DNA of 64,000 nt from assembly GCF_012935325.2 (NCBI RefSeq), contig NZ_JABBYG020000018.1:62001-126000 (forward strand). Reading direction: 5' to 3'. The position numbers and the translations under genes are program-made. This stretch comes from Paenibacillus sp. PL91. Its GTDB lineage: Bacteria; Bacillota; Bacilli; Paenibacillales; Paenibacillaceae. Positions 8,409-17,031 of the stretch are shown here, in pieces (positions within the stretch are counted from its first letter, which is position 1; each line of letters opens with the position of its first letter). The notes below the pieces were generated by a model. That model did not search any database. It saw nothing but the letters and a program-made list of their open reading frames with translations, and was not told the origin of the DNA.

Positions 8409-9845
8409 TTAAAGATCGGCCATTATCCGGCCTTGTATTTCAGGCAGATCGGATAAAACATTTGATTTGACATTCAAAATGACTTTATCTTCTTCAAACT
8501 GCATCAGGATTGTAAAGGCAAAAGGCGTTTCGACATACCTCATCGTCAGTTGAAGCGTATCCTCAGCCCAGGTAAAGCTGGATAACGTTCGTTTATCCTC
8601 ATCCTGAAGCAGACGAGAGGTTCCTTCCGCCCAATCTCCCCGACCAACGTTAATCTTGTTTTCATCTTCCCGCTTCCTCAGGACGACTACTGCTTGATCG
8701 TCTTCAAAGGATAGAGAAATGCTTTTCCAATGCTGAGCATTGTCTTCAAGCAAATATTTGTTGCCAGTGATCGTTGCCTCCAAGGGCGAATTCGGCTGCA
8801 GGCGAGGTATTTCAAGGGCCAGTCCCTCTAACCTTTCCGCAAGCTTCGCTTGTGAATCCTGATCAGGCGAAAGCAGCGAAGGTTCCATCGCCGGGAGCAA
8901 ATGATCCCACACAGCGTCCATGACACCCTGTAGATCGTTCGTGCCGCTCGTCATAGCCAATACCGCATCCTGCTCCGGCATCACGATACAGAATTGACCG
9001 AATGCGCCATCACCGCGGTACAATCCATGCCGGCACTGCCAGAACTGGTAGCCATAGCCTTGGGCCCAGTCGCTGGTTCCGCCGTCTCCGTTAGATATTT
9101 GCTTGGACGTTGCTTCATCGACCCACTCCTCATGCAAGAGGCGCTGTCCATTCCACACGCCTTTTTGCAAATAAAGCTGGCCAAACTTGGCGATATCCTC
9201 TGTGGTGACGTTTAAACCCCAGCCACCAACATGAATCCCAAGGGGACAAGATTCCCACGTCATTCCTACAATATCAAGCGGATCAAACAAACGCGGCTGT
9301 AAATATTCAAGCAGGTTTTGACCGGTCACCTTTTGCAGGATTGCTGAAAGCATATAGGTAGCTCCACTGTTGTAGACAAAATGAGTGCCAGGCACATGCT
9401 GGACAGATGCTTGGAGAAACGCTTTTGCCCAATTCCCATCCTCGCTCTGGGTCATTCTACTCGTTGTGTCCTCAGCATGGCCCGTTCCCATCATCAGCAA
9501 ATGGCGAATGCGCATAAGCGCTAAATTCGGTTCTATTTCACCCGGGACATCCTCTGGAAAATACGATATGACCGCATCGTCCAACGACAGCCTCCCTTCC
9601 GAAGCGGCGAGACCGATGGCGGTTGAGGTGAAGCTTTTGCTTAGAGAGAACAGCATATGAGGAACAGTTGACGCATATGGCGTCCACCAGCCCTCTGCGA
9701 CCACCTGGCCGTGTCTGAGCAGCATAAGACTATGCAGTTCCAATTGACGTTCCTGTACAGCGTTTAAAAATGCAATCACAGCTGCGGAGGGAATTCCTTG
9801 TGCTTCCGGCTGACTTCTGGGCAAATGCAAATGAGTAGTTTCCAT
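8409..9845 (-). CDS. Serine hydrolase, beta-lactamase class C-like, with extra C-terminal domain
   Basis: The start is placed at ATG 9845 (ten bases after AGGAGG); an ATG three codons earlier overlaps the ribosome site. The catalytic SxxK is SLSK (Ser67-Lys70), and the tyrosine motif is YNS (Tyr158) in FVYNSGATYM. Late in the domain, GDGAFGQFCIVMPEQDAVLA matches the beta-strand carrying the third motif region. After about residue 340 there is a beta-rich extension that is common in this subfamily and of unknown role. No signal peptide. A cre-like palindrome lies 62 bp upstream. Confidence 0.9.
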   Translation of the reverse strand: METTHLHLPRSQPEAQGIPSAAVIAFLNAVQERQLELHSLMLLRHGQVVAEGWWTPYASTVPHMLFSLSKSFTSTAIGLAASEGRLSLDDAVISYFPEDVPGEIEPNLALMRIRHLLMMGTGHAEDTTSRMTQSEDGNWAKAFLQASVQHVPGTHFVYNSGATYMLSAILQKVTGQNLLEYLQPRLFDPLDIVGMTWESCPLGIHVGGWGLNVTTEDIAKFGQLYLQKGVWNGQRLLHEEWVDEATSKQISNGDGGTSDWAQGYGYQFWQCRHGLYRGDGAFGQFCIVMPEQDAVLAMTSGTNDLQGVMDAVWDHLLPAMEPSLLSPDQDSQAKLAERLEGLALEIPRLQPNSPLEATITGNKYLLEDNAQHWKSISLSFEDDQAVVVLRKREDENKINVGRGDWAEGTSRLLQDEDKRTLSSFTWAEDTLQLTMRYVETPFAFTILMQFEEDKVILNVKSNVLSDLPEIQGRIMADL

Positions 9846-9906
9846 CTTTTTCATTCCTCCTTTAAATAACGAGCTTACGGCTACGGTAGAGGACTGACAA
9901 CCATTT

Positions 9907-9920
9907 TGTGAGCGCTCTCA
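9907..9920 (-). promoter_or_regulatory. cre-like / LacI-type palindrome upstream of the serine hydrolase gene
   Basis: TGTGAGCGCTCTCA is one base from a perfect palindrome with central CG. On the minus strand it reads TGAGAGCGCTCACA, one mismatch from the CcpA cre pattern TGNAANCGNWNNCA. It lies in the 88-bp gap between the GH43 gene stop and the serine hydrolase start, so it would control the latter. Confidence 0.45.
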
Positions 9921-9933
9921 TCAATATCGTTTT

Positions 9934-12900
9934 TTATTGAAAAATGGCTCTTGCGATAACCGCTAGATCAACAATATCAATGATGCCGTCATGGTTGATA
10001 TCCGCCTTTTGGATCAAATTCCAATCCGGGCTTGTCGAACTTTTGCCATAGCTGACAGCTGCAATTGCAAGATCGCCTACGGACACTTTTCCATCCGTGT
10101 TCATATCTCCTGGTACTTTAGCATTGACCGAATTTTTAAAGGTTTGCAACGCTTGATTTAAGAGGTTTGCTGCTTGATCAATCTCTGCTTGACTACTCGC
10201 ACTCTCGGATGCTGCAATGGCTGCTTGGATCGAGGCTTGCAAAGCAGCTTTTGAACCGATAGGATATTGCCCTGGCGCACTGCCCTCTACCGCCGCATTC
10301 ACAGCAGACTGAGCTTGAGCAATTAACGCATTCAGTGCTTCCTTGTTCAGTTCATCAGTGCTTGTAACTTGTACCTTATATGAAACAGGTGCAAGTGAAG
10401 TCTCCACGCCCGCAGAGTTGGCAATTAACGCTTGAGAGAGTGTAATGGTTGTTTGAGCTGTTTCTTTGATCGCTTTCCAGTTTAGTTTAAGCAATTCACC
10501 ATCGGTGGTGACGGCATGATCCGCACCTTGACTTACAAGCAAAATACGGACTTGCCCAGAGTGATCTGCTTTAGGATCAATGGCCAGTAGACCTTCCTTC
10601 TGCGATTGTACTGAAACAAATTCAAGTTTCTCGGGATCGTAGTTGAATATGAGATCCTGGGCATAGATTGCATCGTCTAGGCTGGTCGAAACATGAGCTA
10701 ATCCATAGCTTACATCGAAATTATTTCCTGCCGGAATTTGAGGCACACCTGTAAGCGTCCCTGTTAAACCTGTTTCCGTTGTCGGAACAGCATTTGGAAC
10801 ATCTGCTTTATACAACGTTAGATAGTCCACATTCACATTGCCAATACTATCGTTATCAATACGGTAACTGATTACGTTCTTGCCTGCTTTTAAAACTAAC
10901 CGTTCAGAAGCGGTAAACCATTCATCCCAGCTGATTGCCGTTTTATCTGGTTCGATCGTTTTTACAGGAATACCATTTACATATACATTGATTTTTGCTT
11001 GTGCAGGCAATTGTGTCGTTGGATTGTTTGTAGATTCCCCCTCCACTTGAACGCCATATGCATATCTTACACCTACGATGTAATCACCATCTTCTTCTGC
11101 GTTTACGACAAAGCTAGCTTCAGCGCCAGATTTTTTGGGCAAGTTTATATAGCCTGTTCCTTGATAATTTTTATGGCTATTGTCTTTTGTAATATCGCCA
11201 TACAGCATGGCATCCTCTGCTTGATACATATCGCCTAGCCCTAAATCACCTGAAGGCAAATCTTGCCATTCATACGGAGATACAGGTTCGCCAAAATGAG
11301 GGGTTCCGTCTTCATTCCAGCCGATTTTCTGAATATTGACTTGGCGCCACCAGTTACGTCCCGTATCTTGGTATACTCGTGAATGGTAGATCATCCAATC
11401 TTCCTTGCCGTCTGCCGATTTTACAAAGCCTGCTCTGGCTGGACCAGATACATCGCTGGTGGCAACGAAAACATCATTTGTACGGGTCCAAGAATTCGGG
11501 TTTAAAAAATCTCCGTCTGTATTCGTAAAATAAGATAAACGATAACCATCTGATGCATAGTCGCCTTCTGACATGGTAATAAATACTTTGCCATCTCTTT
11601 GCAATACTCGGGGACCTTCTCCGCCGCCGCCTGGCAAGAATGAGCGATCTGCCGTAATCGTATAAGGGTTATCCATCGGGGCAATTGCCGGCCCGACTGG
11701 TTCTCCGGAGCCTAAAGTGCCCCAAACCGCATATAACTGGCCGTTGTATTCAAATACCGTAAAATCGTTCGCTTGTTTATACACACCATTTTCACCCGCA
11801 TATAAGGCACCTTTATCGACATATTCCCCTTGAGGATCGTCAGTAACGGATTCCAAAACAGTTGCCATATGCTTGAAACCAAACTCTTTTAAGTCGGCAC
11901 AATAATAGATATACCATTTGCCGTCAAAGAAAAAGATTTCCGGGGCAAAAATACGAGTCTGATCTCCTTTTGAATCGTATACCATTACCTTCTCACCCTG
12001 GTCTAACAGGGTACGGGACTTGGATACATAAACTTTATTGTTAGAATCTAAGTTGCTGGATGATACAAAGTAATAAAATCCGTCTTTATACGTTACAAAT
12101 GGGTCCTGCCCTTGATATAACGGGTTATTAAATTTGTCGGATACCGAAGAGCTTGTGACGCCCATTTCTTTCATAAAATCGGATCGAGCGATAGATAAGC
12201 TCTCAATCGACTCTATTAATAATGCTACCTTATCTCGATCACTAATCTCTTTGTCATCAATCGAGCCAAGCAATTCCTCCGCCGTCATTTTAGTTGCATT
12301 TAAGTGGATTACTGCGCTTTCCGTTACTTCGTCAGCAAAGTTTTCCGTTAAATATACGATCTTTTGAATTTCTGCCGTCAAATCCGCTTTCTTAGTCGTC
12401 ATTACGCGGTCTGGCGGCAAATAAAGAGCCGATTCCGGAACGACTTCTCTACTTTGGCTTGCGCTTTCCCATTCCATACGAAGCCAAGACCCTCCCCACC
12501 CTTGTAAATATTCAACTTTGATATCATAATGTTTTCCTGCTTCCAAAGAAAGCGGAATACTAACCTGTGGTTTTTCCCAGGTTTGCTGCCAAAAGTCAAT
12601 GATTAACTCTCCATTAATCCATAATCTGAACCCGTCATCGCCTACCATATGAAAAGTATAATCTTCTGTAAATTCCGGTACGATAGTTCCTGTAAAACGT
12701 GCCGTATTATAGTCGGGAGTTCCTGAAAACTGATTAAAAATGCTTGCGAAAGAATCACCATTTAAATTTCCAACTGCTCTTTCTCCTCGAAAATCATCAA
12801 AATTAAAGATGGTTATGTCTTCGCGGTTATTTGGGTTTCTCACACATTTAAAAAATTCACCCAGCAATCCGTGGCCATCCAAAGTTGAATCTGCAGCACG

Positions 12901-12972
12901 AACATTCATTGGAAAGTTCATCATTCCTGCAAAGAGGATGATGGCCAAAACAATTCCGATTACTCTTTTCAT
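9934..12972 (-). CDS. Secreted multidomain glycoside hydrolase family 43 protein (PA14-GH43-CBM-cohesin-dockerin)
   Basis: 1012 residues behind AGGAGGAACAAGT and ATG 12972. Domains in order: Sec signal peptide (1-27, cut near VRAAD); PA14 (about 32-185, with FTEDYTFHMVGDDGFRLWIN); a helical linker (190-270); GH43 five-bladed propeller (about 283-575); a CBM6/35-like module (about 582-722, MYQAEDAMLYG); cohesin-like module (about 740-885); a FIVAR-like helical repeat (about 890-950); and a type I dockerin with two calcium loops (DMNTDGKVSVGDL and DINHDGIIDIVDL, about 953-1012). Likely catalytic residues are Asp290 (QDPF) and Glu452 (EGPRV). GH43 enzymes cleave arabinan/xylan-type side chains. 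The exact substrate is not readable, but plant cell-wall attack outside the cell is likely. Confidence 0.92.
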   Translation of the reverse strand: MKRVIGIVLAIILFAGMMNFPMNVRAADSTLDGHGLLGEFFKCVRNPNNREDITIFNFDDFRGERAVGNLNGDSFASIFNQFSGTPDYNTARFTGTIVPEFTEDYTFHMVGDDGFRLWINGELIIDFWQQTWEKPQVSIPLSLEAGKHYDIKVEYLQGWGGSWLRMEWESASQSREVVPESALYLPPDRVMTTKKADLTAEIQKIVYLTENFADEVTESAVIHLNATKMTAEELLGSIDDKEISDRDKVALLIESIESLSIARSDFMKEMGVTSSSVSDKFNNPLYQGQDPFVTYKDGFYYFVSSSNLDSNNKVYVSKSRTLLDQGEKVMVYDSKGDQTRIFAPEIFFFDGKWYIYYCADLKEFGFKHMATVLESVTDDPQGEYVDKGALYAGENGVYKQANDFTVFEYNGQLYAVWGTLGSGEPVGPAIAPMDNPYTITADRSFLPGGGGEGPRVLQRDGKVFITMSEGDYASDGYRLSYFTNTDGDFLNPNSWTRTNDVFVATSDVSGPARAGFVKSADGKEDWMIYHSRVYQDTGRNWWRQVNIQKIGWNEDGTPHFGEPVSPYEWQDLPSGDLGLGDMYQAEDAMLYGDITKDNSHKNYQGTGYINLPKKSGAEASFVVNAEEDGDYIVGVRYAYGVQVEGESTNNPTTQLPAQAKINVYVNGIPVKTIEPDKTAISWDEWFTASERLVLKAGKNVISYRIDNDSIGNVNVDYLTLYKADVPNAVPTTETGLTGTLTGVPQIPAGNNFDVSYGLAHVSTSLDDAIYAQDLIFNYDPEKLEFVSVQSQKEGLLAIDPKADHSGQVRILLVSQGADHAVTTDGELLKLNWKAIKETAQTTITLSQALIANSAGVETSLAPVSYKVQVTSTDELNKEALNALIAQAQSAVNAAVEGSAPGQYPIGSKAALQASIQAAIAASESASSQAEIDQAANLLNQALQTFKNSVNAKVPGDMNTDGKVSVGDLAIAAVSYGKSSTSPDWNLIQKADINHDGIIDIVDLAVIARAIFQ

Positions 12973-13083
12973 ACTTGTTCCTCCTATTTTTTATTGGACT
13001 ACTTTTCCCGTTAGGGAAGCACATTTGAATTTGCTTATCATGTTCCCTCCTTAGCTTGCTGGGTGCTTCAAATTTAGCATATT

Positions 13084-13104
13084 TTACAAATTATATATTT
13101 GTAA
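13084..13104. promoter_or_regulatory. Inverted repeat upstream of the GH43 gene
   Basis: TTACAAAT-TATAT-ATTTGTAA, perfect 8-bp arms, centred about 120 bp upstream of the GH43 start codon. It could be an operator. The AT-richness makes chance occurrence more likely than for a GC-rich site. Confidence 0.4.
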
Positions 13105-13150
13105 TATCCCGATCTTTTTTACGATTTTCTATCCTTTTTTATGTGGATGG

Positions 13151-13188
13151 AAAAAAAGGCTGCTGACCCAATGGAGTCAGCAGCCTTT
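13151..13188 (-). terminator. Rho-independent terminator of the DUF4386/XRE operon
   Basis: Perfect 13-bp stem AAAGGCTGCTGAC / GTCAGCAGCCTTT with a run of seven T on the minus strand, downstream of the stop codon at 13302. Confidence 0.85.
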
Positions 13189-13301
13189 ACATTATACGTA
13201 TATTAATTTTCTTTATTTTTCTCTGCATGATAGCACATAACATACCTTTTTTTCATGCTAGGCCTCCAGTGGTGATCGTTTTTTACTGTTCGTCAGCTCA
13301 A

Positions 13302-14015
13302 TCACCTCTCTGCTTTCACACCCTTAATCAGAAGCCAAAAGGCTAATGATAGCTCACCAATCACTCCAGGTACGGCAACGATCAGAAGGAATATCGTTTT
13401 ATAGTCGTCGTAATTGGTTAGAAGAAAATGTGCAAAACTATCTATTAAATAGCCCGCAGCTGCAAGGACCAAGAGGATCCCAATCCATTTAGGCAAGTAG
13501 CCTGCTGACTTGATAATTAAATAGCCAACGATCAATAAGTGGAATCCAAAAAACACTAATCCAATAAGCCACCCATTGTTAAACGCATTGATCAATAACA
13601 TGACCTGAGCGTGCAGCTGTTCGGCAGTGAATACACTCAAGTATTCAGCACCGCTAAGAAGCTGCAGCACATTCAAAAAATTGTACAAGGCGATTCCGAA
13701 AATGGCGGTGTATACCAATCTAAACAACGCCGCGAGTATTGCAAGATTTTTATTAACCGGTTTGAGTAAAACATAAAGTGACCACGTTACCAGCACATCC
13801 AGAATAAGCACGATAACAAAGCTAATGAACCCACTCCGAAATAACATCTCGTTGGATATGATGTTATTAGCCGTTGTTGCTGCATCATCCGGAACAATAA
13901 GGCCATCAAGAATAGAAAAATTAGAAAACATTGCTAAAATAGCCATAAACAGAAGCCCAAGTCCTGTGATACTTGAATAAAAATGAGGTGATTTTTCGTT
14001 GTTGCGGGTTGTCAT
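13302..14015 (-). CDS. DUF4386 family membrane protein
   Basis: 237 residues with six or seven hydrophobic segments. The layout (GLLFMAILAMFSNFSILDGL near the start, then LVTWSLYVLLKPVNKNLAIL and LFRLVYTAIFGIALYNFL) matches DUF4386 membrane proteins. Start ATG 14015 follows CTAGGAGGGG. It is the last gene of a three-gene operon, 12 bp after the XRE regulator stop. The function of the family is unknown; membrane location is evident. Confidence 0.85.
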   Translation of the reverse strand: MTTRNNEKSPHFYSSITGLGLLFMAILAMFSNFSILDGLIVPDDAATTANNIISNEMLFRSGFISFVIVLILDVLVTWSLYVLLKPVNKNLAILAALFRLVYTAIFGIALYNFLNVLQLLSGAEYLSVFTAEQLHAQVMLLINAFNNGWLIGLVFFGFHLLIVGYLIIKSAGYLPKWIGILLVLAAAGYLIDSFAHFLLTNYDDYKTIFLLIVAVPGVIGELSLAFWLLIKGVKAER

Positions 14016-14027
14016 AACAAACCCCTC

Positions 14028-14243
14028 CTAGTTTTCCTCGAAAGTGAATATCTCTTCCAAGGTTAAATCGAAAACGCGAGCAATACGAAAAGCCAATTCC
14101 AAAGAGGGGGAGTAGTTACCTTTCTCAATCGCAACGATAGTCTGCCGGGTCACCCCCGCTTTATCTGCTAATTGTTGCTGTGTCATTTCATCATGATTAA
14201 AACGTAAAGTCCGAATGTTGTTGCTAATATGCCATTTGCTCAT
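14028..14243 (-). CDS. XRE-family helix-turn-helix regulator (short, YozG/Cro-like)
   Basis: A 71-residue single-domain DNA-binding protein: MTQQQLADKAGVTRQTIVAI is the helix-turn-helix, and the C-terminal FDLTLEEIFTFEE matches the YozG-type small regulators. The start is ATG 14243 behind GAAGAGGG; a longer frame from 14288 would overlap the preceding gene. It lies between two membrane-protein genes, with a 1-bp gap before it and 12 bp after, and is probably their regulator. Small XRE plus multi-pass protein pairs are a common Firmicute arrangement. Confidence 0.92.
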   Translation of the reverse strand: MSKWHISNNIRTLRFNHDEMTQQQLADKAGVTRQTIVAIEKGNYSPSLELAFRIARVFDLTLEEIFTFEEN

Positions 14244-14244
14244 T

Positions 14245-14691
14245 TTAAATCCCTCTTCGATAAAGATACAGCTGTGTGATAATTCCAACCATCTCTGATA
14301 ATAACCCAGAACTAATTAGTATGATGAACATCATATAGGGTGGTTGTTCCATCACCAGCGGTATCATGGATAGTAGAAAACCAATGATAAATACATAATG
14401 AGAATTTCTAGTGGATTTTAATGCAATTAATCGGTCGAGCTCATCCGTAATTAATGGTTCTTTTTCTTTTGTGGCAATGGTATTAACAATACTAAACACG
14501 ATATGGATGATAATTTTGGCTACGATCGATACCGGAATTAAAATTAGAATGAAAGCTCCCCAGAAGCTGAAGTCATTTGAAGTTTGAAAGCTCCCTTCTT
14601 GGTACTTTTGAAACACATACGTACAATAGATCGAAAAAATGAGTAAGGTGGCCATTAAGGATACGATGTTTCTCTTTTCTTGAAAGGACAT
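14245..14691 (-). CDS. Small four-helix membrane protein, operon partner of XRE regulator
   Basis: 148 residues with about four membrane segments (VSLMATLLIFSIYCTYVF; FWGAFILILIPVSIVAKIII; HYVFIIGFLLSMIPLVM; MMFIILISSGLLSEMVGII). A polar loop in the middle (ATKEKEPLITDELDRLIALK) resembles the DUF2178-like proteins that accompany YozG-type regulators. ATG 14691 follows AGAGGCGATCTGAA. It is the first gene of the operon. No enzymatic motif is seen and its function is unknown. Confidence 0.75.
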   Translation of the reverse strand: MSFQEKRNIVSLMATLLIFSIYCTYVFQKYQEGSFQTSNDFSFWGAFILILIPVSIVAKIIIHIVFSIVNTIATKEKEPLITDELDRLIALKSTRNSHYVFIIGFLLSMIPLVMEQPPYMMFIILISSGLLSEMVGIITQLYLYRRGI

Positions 14692-14834
14692 TTCAGATCG
14701 CCTCTTCTGTTAATATTTATAAAAAAGTAAAGCTTTCTATACACAGTGTATGATCGACCATACACAATGTCAAATATTTTTTACATGTAAATCAAAAAAT
14801 GGTTTTCTTCCTGCCTATTCTCTAATAAATCACA

Positions 14835-14879
14835 AAAAAACCTCCCTGCAGTAAAAGTACTTTTACTGCAAAGAGGTTT
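14835..14879 (-). terminator. Rho-independent terminator of the DUF1801 gene
   Basis: Nested hairpin with outer arms AAACCTC / GAGGTTT and inner arms TGCAGTAAAAG / CTTTTACTGCA. On the minus strand a run of seven T follows. It lies about 60 bp past the stop at 14940. The outer arms recur in the terminator at 44710-44752. Confidence 0.85.
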
Positions 14880-14939
14880 ACATCTTAAAATCGGCAGGTA
14901 TCACGGAAGTAAGCTGCTCGATGACCCCATTCAGGTGTA

Positions 14940-15359
14940 TCAATTCGGATACGCTTCATTCAGAAACCTGGCAGATTGGATTATTAACGCTTTCAATACG
15001 TCAACATCAATGTCCGCTATTTTATTAATATAGACACATGCTTTACCTGAAGTGTGTTTTCCGAAATTTTGCAACAGCACTTCGCGCTCCGTATCGCCAG
15101 TCGCAAAATACAGGCTTATCTTTGCCTTTCTAGGCGAGAAACCTACTAGAGGTGCAACTCCTTCATGACCAGATTCATATCGGTAATGATACGAGCCAAA
15201 ACCAATAATGCTAGGTCCCCACATCTTAGCTGGGTAACCTGTTGTTTCCGTAAATATGTCTAACAGCTTATATGCGTCTTCGCGCTTCTTGAGATTATCG
15301 ACATTATCAATAAATTCGATTACGCTGTTGTCGGTTTCCTTTGTTTTCTGTTCATACAT
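14940..15359 (-). CDS. DUF1801 (YdhG-like) domain protein
   Basis: 139 residues from ATG 15359; an upstream TTG at 15380 overlaps the AGGGAG ribosome site. Family marks are the TTGYPAKMWGPSIIGFGSYH block (about residues 40-59), GFSPRKAKISLYFATG, and the C-terminal GKHTSGKACVYINKIADID. The DUF1801 fold is a small alpha/beta domain of unknown biochemical role, often near DNA-binding or stress genes. It is monocistronic with its own terminator. Confidence 0.9.
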   Translation of the reverse strand: MYEQKTKETDNSVIEFIDNVDNLKKREDAYKLLDIFTETTGYPAKMWGPSIIGFGSYHYRYESGHEGVAPLVGFSPRKAKISLYFATGDTEREVLLQNFGKHTSGKACVYINKIADIDVDVLKALIIQSARFLNEAYPN

Positions 15360-15598
15360 CGTTTTTAAATCTCCCTTCAATTTAGCTTGTTCCGATAATC
15401 AGATGGTTTATTAATAGAAGTATACCAAAAGTGGTATTCGATATCACCCGAATAGCTTTATGCGCATCAAACAAATGTCTTTCTTCCATATTGAATTGAG
15501 CTCTTCAGTAAGACTTAAATTGACAACTAGTTCCGAAGAATATATGTACATGTACGTGCGTATCCAGCCAGAGATGATTAATCTTGGGAGGGGAAAGC

Positions 15599-15751
15599 GT
15601 GAATATGATGGAATATATTCGATATGTCTGGCACGATTGTTGGGTTAATTATTATCTAAACATGTTCAACTCATGTTTGTGTGAAAAGCATAGGTGCTAT
15701 TTGCTACGAAAGTCAGAATATCATCTTTCAAGAAGGAGGCGTCCCGTTTGA
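15599..15751 (+). CDS. Possible small protein of 50 residues
   Basis: GTG at 15599 (or ATG at 15605) follows a strong ribosome site GGGAGGGG at 15585-15592. The frame runs 50 codons to TGA at 15749 and encodes a Tyr/Cys/Arg-rich peptide starting MNMMEYIRYVWHDCW and ending SRRRRPV. A plus-strand terminator overlaps its last codons. I do not recognise it. The ribosome site plus terminator argue for a real transcript, but the terminator overlap and composition leave coding status open. Confidence 0.35.
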   Translation: MNMMEYIRYVWHDCWVNYYLNMFNSCLCEKHRCYLLRKSEYHLSRRRRPV

Positions 15752-15764
15752 GGACGTCTTTTTT
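15738..15764 (+). terminator. Rho-independent terminator
   Basis: GGCGTCC / GGACGTC stem (one G-U pair) around CGTTTGA, followed by TTTTTTC on the plus strand. It ends whatever is transcribed rightward from about 15.5 kb. Confidence 0.65.
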
Positions 15765-15895
15765 CTTTGCTGACCTATTAATCATAATTTCTAATCGATT
15801 AAAATTACAGGTCAATACATATTTAAAGTATAACTTTGTGTTATGTAGCAAAAAATAAATTCGTCTTAAATTCGAAATGAGAATGGGGCATGTAA

Positions 15896-16132
15896 ATGAA
15901 GAAAGTAATTTTAATAATGGGCTTCATCGGGTGCTTGATGATTTACTCAGCTATCCCTGCATCTGCAGAGAACTTGAATCGTTCCCAAAGCGGAACAACT
16001 ATGAATGCAAACAATTACAGGGTTAATGCAGCAACTGATGATGATGGTTTTGATTGGGGCTGGCTTGGCCTTTTAGGACTGTTTGGCTTAGCTGGTGCAA
16101 GAAAACGCGTACGTGACCGTGACCACGCTTAA
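15896..16132 (+). CDS. WGxxGxxG-type small exported protein
   Basis: 78 residues. A signal peptide (MKKVILIMGFIGCLMIYSAI, cut after PASAE) is followed by a short polar, Asn-rich mature part and then a tripartite C-terminus: acidic DDDGFDWGW, a glycine-rich hydrophobic helix LGLLGLFGLAGA, and a basic end RKRVRDRDH. This matches the WGxxGxxG family of Paenibacillus/Bacillus-type small proteins, whose tail looks like a sorting signal. The processing enzyme and role are unknown. It has its own terminator at 16171-16238 and no operon partner. Confidence 0.8.
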   Translation: MKKVILIMGFIGCLMIYSAIPASAENLNRSQSGTTMNANNYRVNAATDDDGFDWGWLGLLGLFGLAGARKRVRDRDHA

Positions 16133-16170
16133 GTAAGGTTAATTAACACAAACACCCCTTTAGTGAAATG

Positions 16171-16238
16171 CACCCCTAAGAATAGAGATTGGAATACCAC
16201 TTGGTTATTCTAATGATATATTCTTAGGGGTGTTTTTT
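16171..16238 (+). terminator. Terminator of the WGxxGxxG gene
   Basis: Perfect 14-bp arms CACCCCTAAGAATA / TATTCTTAGGGGTG enclose a 34-nt loop that can itself fold, followed by TTTTTTAT. Confidence 0.8.
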
Positions 16239-16398
16239 ATGGCGATTAATATCGTTAAATTAAAGCGGATGCAGTTACATTTTAACGCAAATATCGTTCT
16301 TCAAGTTATGTTTTTTCTAACTTGTACCAGACATTGATATTTTGCTCAACGACATAATAAATAAGTCGAAAATTGATTAAAAAAAGGAGCATTATTAA

Positions 16399-16733
16399 AT
16401 GGGGGTTTTAAGCGGCAATCCAAAAGATCAACCTCTGCACTACGGAGAAATCTTTAGTGTGTGGCAAGCTTCGACAGTGGACAAAGGAGCAGTATCTTGC
16501 TACCAAGCGTACTTAATCCACGCTGGTGACAAAGATCCGACACCGCATTGGGATTAGTTGCTTGTAGTCAAGCTATGGGTCAATCCATAAGAGAAGATAT
16601 CGGCGCATTATTTGCTAAATACCATATCACTAAAACAGCAATTGGCGTAAAAATCCTTGAGATGAGCAAAGAAAAAGGATGGCTCATACCTCCTCCTTTG
16701 CAAGTAAAGAGACCTGAAGCCGTCAATGCTTAA
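16399..16733 (+). pseudogene. DUF3231 family protein, broken by internal loss and frameshift
   Basis: ATG 16399 follows AAAAAGGAGC. The N-terminal part (MGVLSGNPKDQPLHYGEIFS onward, 52 codons) matches the start of DUF3231 proteins and stops at TAG 16555. A second frame (16548-16733) encodes the family's C-terminus (SQAMGQSIREDIGALFAKYH, then LSKEKGWLIPPPL-like MSKEKGWLIPPPL). The middle of the protein, which should be more than 100 residues, is missing. DUF3231 proteins are ferritin-like-fold, spore-associated proteins. This copy is very probably non-functional. Confidence 0.75.
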
Positions 16734-16743
16734 AACTAATTTA

Positions 16744-16770
16744 AATCCCACCTTAGGGTGGGATTTTTTT
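16744..16770 (+). terminator. Rho-independent terminator after the DUF3231 remnant
   Basis: AATCCCACC / GGTGGGATT with loop TTAG and a run of seven T, 11 bp after the remnant's stop codon. Confidence 0.85.
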
Positions 16771-16803
16771 ATGCATAGAACTATTTGAAGGGAAGCCAAA
16801 ACA

Positions 16804-17031
16804 CTATGAAAATTTGTCTGGCAGCGCCTTAATGATTTCTTCGTATTGTAGAGCAACCGCCACCTCTAAAATATGAATAGGGTTTTGATGAGCATAAGCT
16901 ACAAGCAATTCTTTAGTGAACTCATCATCATTTAATTTCAAACTTCTTTTTACCAATTCCATCATTGCTCTTTGATTACGAAAATTAAGCTGCTCAATTT
17001 TCTCCATTGCTAATTCAATGTCATCCTGCAT
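16804..17031 (-). CDS. Hypothetical protein, 75 residues
   Basis: ATG 17031 follows TTAGGAGCGAACC, a good ribosome site. The product (MQDDIELAMEKIEQLNFRNQ onward) is acidic and predicted fully alpha-helical, with no cysteine, signal peptide or membrane segment. I do not recognise the family. It is monocistronic and convergent with the DUF3231 remnant. The strong ribosome site and helical periodicity support a real gene. Confidence 0.6.
   Translation of the reverse strand: MQDDIELAMEKIEQLNFRNQRAMMELVKRSLKLNDDEFTKELLVAYAHQNPIHILEVAVALQYEEIIKALPDKFS

Noticed and set aside
15460..15648. Plus-strand 62-codon frame starting MRIKQMSFFH
   Set aside because: No ribosome site; it overlaps in another frame the better-supported small frame at 15599.
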